A stretch of DNA of 18,229 nt from Clostridia bacterium. Lineage in GTDB: Bacteria; UBA6262; WVXT01; JAUXBS01. Positions 14,582 through 18,229 of this stretch are shown in pieces (the first letter of the stretch is position 1; each line of letters starts with the position of its first letter). Below the pieces are notes generated by a model that was given only the letters and a program-made list of their open reading frames with translations, did no database searches and was not told the origin of the DNA. The stretch lies in contig JAUXDE010000023.1 of the NCBI GenBank assembly GCA_030618495.1, positions 1-18,229 of the forward strand. Direction: 5' to 3'. Made by a program: the position numbers and the translations under genes.

Positions 14582-14619
14582 AAAAAAGCCTTCCTTTTCC
14601 TTCAGCGGAATCGGAAGAC
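14582..14619 (-). terminator. Intrinsic terminator after the ANTAR gene / first leader hairpin
   Basis: The minus strand forms a 7-bp stem (GTCTTCC with GGAAGGC, one G-T pair), a GA/AA internal loop, a 4-bp stem TTCC/GGAA, and a six-base loop GCTGAA, followed by six T. It can end the gltBD-ANTAR transcript. If the promoter at 14639-14667 is used, the same hairpin also lies at the start of the nadE2 leader and could be a first control point. Confidence 0.75.
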
Positions 14620-14638
14620 ATCATTGCCTTTCAATATC

Positions 14639-14667
14639 ATTTTACATCAATTCTAATGGTTTGTCAA
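14639..14667 (-). promoter_or_regulatory. Sigma-70 promoter for the nadE2 leader
   Basis: The minus strand has TTGACA (14667-14662), a 17-base spacer, and TAAAAT (14644-14639). Eleven of twelve bases match the consensus. It lies 25 bases past the ANTAR stop codon. Transcription would start near 14632 and give a leader of about 150 bases before nadE2. Confidence 0.75.
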
Positions 14668-14691
14668 GCACTTTCTTCTCTATATTCTCCT

Positions 14692-15921
14692 CTATATTTC
14701 TGAAGCCAGTATTACTGCCTGCGCAATTTCCTTCATTGATTTGCAGGTATCCATGCTCTTCTTCCTTATAATCCGGTAGGCTTCATCCTCCGACACGCTG
14801 CGGTTCTTCATAATCACACCTTTTGCTTTTTCAATGATTTTCCTCATCTCCAGCGCTTCTTTTGTTTTCATCATCTCATCCATCAACCTGCTGCTTTCAA
14901 TGGCAGCGGCTGACTGGTTCGCTACCGTCAGTAAAATCCTTGTTTCCTCACGGCTGAAACTGTACTTATGTGAAACATAAACATTTATAACACCAATAAC
15001 CTTACCCTTTACCATCATTGGCACGGCAAGCATGGAAACTACTCCTATCTTTCTTGCCATTTCAGGATATGCGAATCTTGTATCTTTTGTCACGTCAGAA
15101 ACTGTTATGGCCTTCTTCTCTTTAACCACCTGCCCGCTTATACTCTGCCCAATTTTTATATTGGGTTTCTTCTTATACTCCTCGCTCAGGCTCTGGGTTG
15201 CCTTTATTACCAGCTCCTTCTTCTGCTCATCCACCAGCATAAGTGAACATATTTTGGAATCCATCATCTCTGCGGTTACCGTAACTATGAGACTAAGAAT
15301 ACCATCCAGATACCGGTCGGATACAACCGTTTCACTTACTCTTGAAAGCGTTTCCACCTGTTTTGCTTTCCTCTTCAATTCATCATACAACTTGGTATTC
15401 TCAATTACACTTCCAAGCTGCCCTGTAATGGCAGCAAGAAAGGATACCAGGGATTTACTGTACTCATAGGATTTTCTATGCTGAACATTAACAACGCCTA
15501 TAACCTTATCTTTAACAATAATGGGAATTGAAAGGAATGACTCATACCTGTCCTCCGGCATACTGTTAAACAACCTGAACCTTTTATCCCTGTATGCGTT
15601 TATTGAGATATTTACAGGCTTTTTTTCATTAGCAACCCATCCGGTAATTCCTTCCCCCAGTTTAAGCTTTACTTTACCAAGGAGTTTGGGATGGGGGTTC
15701 TTGGTTGCCCTTAGAATTAATTCATCACGAACATCATCAATAAGATAAACAAAACACGAGTTGCCTCCGGTGATACCCACTATAATCTCAACTATGTCCT
15801 TCAATATTTTTTCCAAACCCGAACCACTGCTGATAGTTTCGATTACCTGGTACAGTATTTCTATTTTCTGGTTTAACTCTTTTTTGGTTTCGGTTTTTGA
15901 AATCATTTTCTCTTTATCCAT
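14692..15921 (-). CDS. GAF-GAF-ANTAR transcription antitermination regulator
   Basis: This is a sensor protein with an RNA-binding ANTAR output, a family that binds paired hairpins in nascent RNA and prevents termination. Two GAF domains occupy about residues 20-175 and 190-342; each has a LGEGITGWV/IGQSISGQVV-type segment and the closing VIGVVNV/VIGVINV strand. A short helical linker leads to the ANTAR domain, about 352-409, with the diagnostic R-K-I-I-E-K-A-K-G-V-I-M (AKG at 366-368), E-D-E-A-Y at 378-382, and a terminal helix. No kinase or DNA-binding domain is present, so the signal is probably a small ligand or a partner acting on the GAF domains. The protein has 409 residues. The ribosome binding site is weak (GGGA), and Met6, with AAAGAG upstream, is an alternative start. 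It follows gltD by 26 bases. It precedes a leader carrying hairpins that look like ANTAR targets, so it is the likely regulator of nadE2 and perhaps of the amt-glnA operon (inference). Confidence 0.92.
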   Translation of the reverse strand: MDKEKMISKTETKKELNQKIEILYQVIETISSGSGLEKILKDIVEIIVGITGGNSCFVYLIDDVRDELILRATKNPHPKLLGKVKLKLGEGITGWVANEKKPVNISINAYRDKRFRLFNSMPEDRYESFLSIPIIVKDKVIGVVNVQHRKSYEYSKSLVSFLAAITGQLGSVIENTKLYDELKRKAKQVETLSRVSETVVSDRYLDGILSLIVTVTAEMMDSKICSLMLVDEQKKELVIKATQSLSEEYKKKPNIKIGQSISGQVVKEKKAITVSDVTKDTRFAYPEMARKIGVVSMLAVPMMVKGKVIGVINVYVSHKYSFSREETRILLTVANQSAAAIESSRLMDEMMKTKEALEMRKIIEKAKGVIMKNRSVSEDEAYRIIRKKSMDTCKSMKEIAQAVILASEI

Positions 15922-15941
15922 TTTATTCCCATTATCGATTC

Positions 15942-15950
15942 ATTATATCA
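15942..15950 (-). promoter_or_regulatory. Possible extended -10 promoter for the ANTAR gene
   Basis: The minus strand reads TGATATAAT, a perfect extended -10 (TG-n-TATAAT). It includes the gltD stop codon and sits about 20 bases before the ANTAR ATG. I see no good -35 at 17 bases. It could give separate low-level expression of the regulator, but it may be chance in AT-rich sequence. Confidence 0.3.
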
Positions 15951-17372
15951 TTTTTTACAAAGATATTCATGAATACTTTCAGCAGCTTCTTTGCCTTGTT
16001 TAATGGCCCTTACTGCAAGAGAAGCTCCTGCCGCCGCATCACCGGCAGTAAATACTCCTTTAACGCTTGTAGCACAACTACGATTACTCTGTATATTACC
16101 CTTTTTATCATACCTGACACCCATGTCCTTCAGGAGCTTCCCGTGTTCAACGTGAACAAATCCCATTGCAAGTATAACCAGTTCAACCTTTAAGGAAAAT
16201 TCACTGTCCGGGACTTCACATACCTTAAGTCCTTTTGACTCTTTTAATCTCTTCCATTCAATCCGGATAAAATCAACTTCATTTACTTCTTTGTTCCTAC
16301 CCCTGAACCTTCTGTTGGAAACAGACCATTCTCTTTTTACCCCCTCTTCATGAGAAGACGAAGTCCTCAGAATAAGCGGCCACTCAGGCCATTGGGGATT
16401 CCAGGACTCCTTCCATTCCTGAGGTTTGGGCATAATCTCAAAAAGATAAACCTTTTTCGCTCCCTGCCTGTTTGCCGTACCCACACAGTCGGAACCCGTG
16501 TCACCACCGCCAATAACCAGGACATTCTTATCTTTTGCGGTAATTATATTCTTTTTTACTCCCGAAACAGACTCATTTGACTTTTGAAGGTAATCCATGG
16601 CAAAACATATCCCCCCAAGCTCCCTTCCGGGCACTTTCATATCTCTTGGTTCTCCCGCCCCCACGGTAAGAAGTACCACATCAAAAGACCTCTTTAAGAA
16701 AGCTACGGATATATCCTCACCTATGTTGACTCCTGTCTCAAACTTTATTCCTGATTCAACCATTATTTTTATACGTCTGTCTATTATCCACTTCTCAAGT
16801 TTAAAATCAGGAATGCCGAAACGCAGTATCCCTCCAAGCCTTTCTGATTTTTCAAATACGGTCACTTCATATCCCTTTTGCCTTAAAACGATTGCTGTAG
16901 AAAGTCCCGCAGGACCGGACCCGACTATCGCCACTTTTCTGTTTAATAAAAACTCCGGTTTTTTAGGTTTTACCCATCCTTTTTCAAAACCGTGCTCTAT
17001 TACAGCAAGTTCCACCTGCCTTATTGTAACAGGACTGTCATTTATAGACAAGGTACAGGCTGATTCACACAGGGCAGGGCATATCCTCCCCGTTATCTCC
17101 GGCAGAGGATTTGTTTCTTCAAGCCTCCTCAAAGCATCCTCCCATTTGCCCCTGTATACAAGGTCATTCCATTCCGGGATGAAGTTACCAAGAGGACACC
17201 CTATACCATGACAGAAAGGCACTCCACAGTCCATGCACCTTGAAGCCTGTTCCCTTATCTTATCATCCGGAAGGCACTTCATTACATCCCTGTAATCCTT
17301 CAGGCGTTCTTTAACAGGCCTATGCCCGGCTTCTTTTCTGCTCTCCTCAATAAATCCCGTAGTTTTACCCAT
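15948..17372 (-). CDS. gltD: Glutamate synthase (GOGAT) small subunit, NADPH/FAD oxidoreductase
   Basis: GltD oxidises NAD(P)H and passes electrons through FAD and Fe-S clusters to GltB. The N-terminal region carries cysteines for two 4Fe-4S clusters (C46, C49, C54, C59, then C99, C103, C107). A first Rossmann dinucleotide site (GSGPAG, about 152-157) binds FAD and a second (GGGDTGSD, about 289-296) binds NAD(P)H. The end has the typical GVFTAGDAAAGASLAVRAI segment that closes the FAD site. The length of 474 residues is normal. I start at the ATG at 17370-17372, which overlaps the gltB stop as TGATG and has GAGG seven bases upstream. An adjacent in-frame TTG one codon earlier is less likely. 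The next gene, the ANTAR regulator, begins 26 bases downstream, which suggests a gltB-gltD-regulator operon. The family could in principle be another GltD-like partner, but the gltB fragment makes the assignment firm. Confidence 0.95.
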   Translation of the reverse strand: MGKTTGFIEESRKEAGHRPVKERLKDYRDVMKCLPDDKIREQASRCMDCGVPFCHGIGCPLGNFIPEWNDLVYRGKWEDALRRLEETNPLPEITGRICPALCESACTLSINDSPVTIRQVELAVIEHGFEKGWVKPKKPEFLLNRKVAIVGSGPAGLSTAIVLRQKGYEVTVFEKSERLGGILRFGIPDFKLEKWIIDRRIKIMVESGIKFETGVNIGEDISVAFLKRSFDVVLLTVGAGEPRDMKVPGRELGGICFAMDYLQKSNESVSGVKKNIITAKDKNVLVIGGGDTGSDCVGTANRQGAKKVYLFEIMPKPQEWKESWNPQWPEWPLILRTSSSHEEGVKREWSVSNRRFRGRNKEVNEVDFIRIEWKRLKESKGLKVCEVPDSEFSLKVELVILAMGFVHVEHGKLLKDMGVRYDKKGNIQSNRSCATSVKGVFTAGDAAAGASLAVRAIKQGKEAAESIHEYLCKK

Positions 17373-18229
17373 CAATATACCTCTTCTGTTATCGTCATAA
17401 CCCCGGATTCCCTGGACTGGGTTGTTCTAATACGCTCAATAGCTTTCTTATATTCAATAGGAAACACCTTAACGAACCTGGGAAGCATTTCATCCCAATC
17501 TTCAAGGATCCTGCCCGCATACTTACTTCCGGTATACTCAACATGCCTTTTGATAAGTTTGTATAGAAAATCAATATCTATTTTATCAACCACCGGCTCC
17601 AGGTCAACCATTTCGAGGTTGCACCTTGTATCAAACAGCTGATTCTCATCAAGCACGTAGGCAATTCCCCCGCTCATCCCGGCTGCAAAATTAACTCCTG
17701 TCCGGCCAAGTATAATAACTCTCCCCCCGGTCATATACTCACACCCATGGTCTCCTATTCCTTCAACCACGGCAATTGCCCCGCTGTTACGCACGGCAAA
17801 ACGTTCACCTGCCATACCGTCAATGAATACTTCCCCTGCGGTTGCCCCGAAAAGATTAACGTTACCGGTAATAATATTATTCTGCGAACGGTACGTAGAC
17901 CCTTTCTGCGGGTACAGTATTATCCTTCCTCCCGATAAACCCTTGCCAAGATAATCGTTTGCATCCCCTTCAAGCTCAAACACAATTCCCGGGGCAAGAA
18001 ACGCTCCGAAACTCTGCCCCGCTACACCGGTAAATTTGCACTTTATCGTGTCTGGAGGAAGCCCCCTGGAAGCATATTTTTTTGAAACCTCATAACTCAG
18101 TTTTGCCCCAACAGAACGGTTGCTATTCCTTATCTGCGTAAACAGGCTTATCTGCTTTCCGCTTTCAATAGCTTTATTTGATTTCTTTATCAGCTCATCG
18201 TCAATGGAAACCGTAAAACCCACCTCCTG
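17372..18229 (-). CDS. gltB: Glutamate synthase (GOGAT) large subunit, C-terminal part, cut by window edge
   Basis: The large subunit makes glutamate from glutamine and 2-oxoglutarate, working with the GltD electron-input subunit in the cytoplasm. The 285 visible residues match the end of bacterial GltB: the FMN/synthase-proximal tail, then the glycine-rich beta-helix (GXGXG) domain with GTAGQSFGAFLAPG-like and GKGLSGGRIILY segments, repeated Gly turns (GEVFIDGMAGERFAVRNSG, MTGGRVIILG), and a short helical C-terminus. Full GltB is about 1500 residues, so most of the gene lies beyond the right edge. A GTG at 18221-18223 is not taken as the start: the frame stays open to the edge and CAGGAG directly abuts it with no spacer. 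The stop TGA overlaps the gltD ATG by one base, so the two subunits are translationally coupled. A separate GXGXG polypeptide, as in some archaea, cannot be fully excluded from this edge. Confidence 0.9.
   Translation of the reverse strand, partial: QEVGFTVSIDDELIKKSNKAIESGKQISLFTQIRNSNRSVGAKLSYEVSKKYASRGLPPDTIKCKFTGVAGQSFGAFLAPGIVFELEGDANDYLGKGLSGGRIILYPQKGSTYRSQNNIITGNVNLFGATAGEVFIDGMAGERFAVRNSGAIAVVEGIGDHGCEYMTGGRVIILGRTGVNFAAGMSGGIAYVLDENQLFDTRCNLEMVDLEPVVDKIDIDFLYKLIKRHVEYTGSKYAGRILEDWDEMLPRFVKVFPIEYKKAIERIRTTQSRESGVMTITEEVY

Noticed and set aside
16597-17211. Plus-strand open frame of 204 codons opposite gltD
   Set aside because: It is fully antisense to a well-conserved gene, has no recognisable domain and looks like an antisense shadow.
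18221-18223. GTG as the start of a short stand-alone GXGXG protein
   Set aside because: The frame is open to the window edge and CAGGAG touches the GTG with no spacer, so it cannot act as its ribosome site. The sequence aligns in style with the inside of GltB.

Overview
The window looks like a bacterial chromosome segment with moderate to low GC. It holds 18 protein genes, all on the minus strand, so it reads right to left. The organism is probably Gram-negative: there is a TorF-like porin, a CsgG-domain protein with a barrel-like C-terminus ending in Phe, and an Amt with a cleavable signal peptide. The mix of PAS/GAF/ANTAR regulators, DUF1573, type III glutamine synthetase and short NadE proteins would fit an uncultivated anaerobic lineage such as Elusimicrobiota or Omnitrophota. 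That placement is a low-confidence inference. No rRNA, tRNA, CRISPR array or intact transposon was seen.

Layout in transcription order. (1) 18229-14692: the C-terminal part of glutamate synthase large subunit (gltB, cut by the window edge), gltD, and a GAF-GAF-ANTAR regulator. (2) 14667-13235: a near-consensus sigma-70 promoter, a long leader with hairpins and an intrinsic terminator, a short NAD synthetase (NadE copy 2), and a translationally overlapping sigma-70-like protein. (3) 13200-8522: a second attenuator-type leader, then porin, amt, a P-II gene, glnA (type I glutamine synthetase) and a class I glutamine amidotransferase. (4) 8521-7844: a third leader ending in a strong terminator, then a Cys-rich unknown protein. 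(5) 7769-1658: DUF1573 protein, PAP2 phosphatase, CsgG-domain protein, NadE copy 1 and glnN (type III glutamine synthetase), closely packed. (6) 1476-758: a PAS protein with a perfect sigma-70 promoter. (7) 598-169: a single-domain response regulator with another perfect promoter.

The theme is ammonia capture and use: uptake (Amt), sensing (P-II), assimilation (two types of glutamine synthetase plus GOGAT), and two NAD synthetases, which are ammonia or amide users.

The most interesting observation is regulatory. The ANTAR gene lies next to a leader (14551-14501) with two hairpins whose six-base loops, ATAGAA and AGTGAA, both have A at position 1 and G at position 4, the hallmark of ANTAR RNA targets. 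The first hairpin is mutually exclusive with a terminator placed just before the nadE ribosome binding site. The porin-amt-P-II-glnA operon has a related two-hairpin leader in which the second hairpin overlaps a 13-bp terminator. I infer a locally encoded antitermination circuit controlling nitrogen genes and NAD synthesis. This reading comes from manual folding and is not proven.
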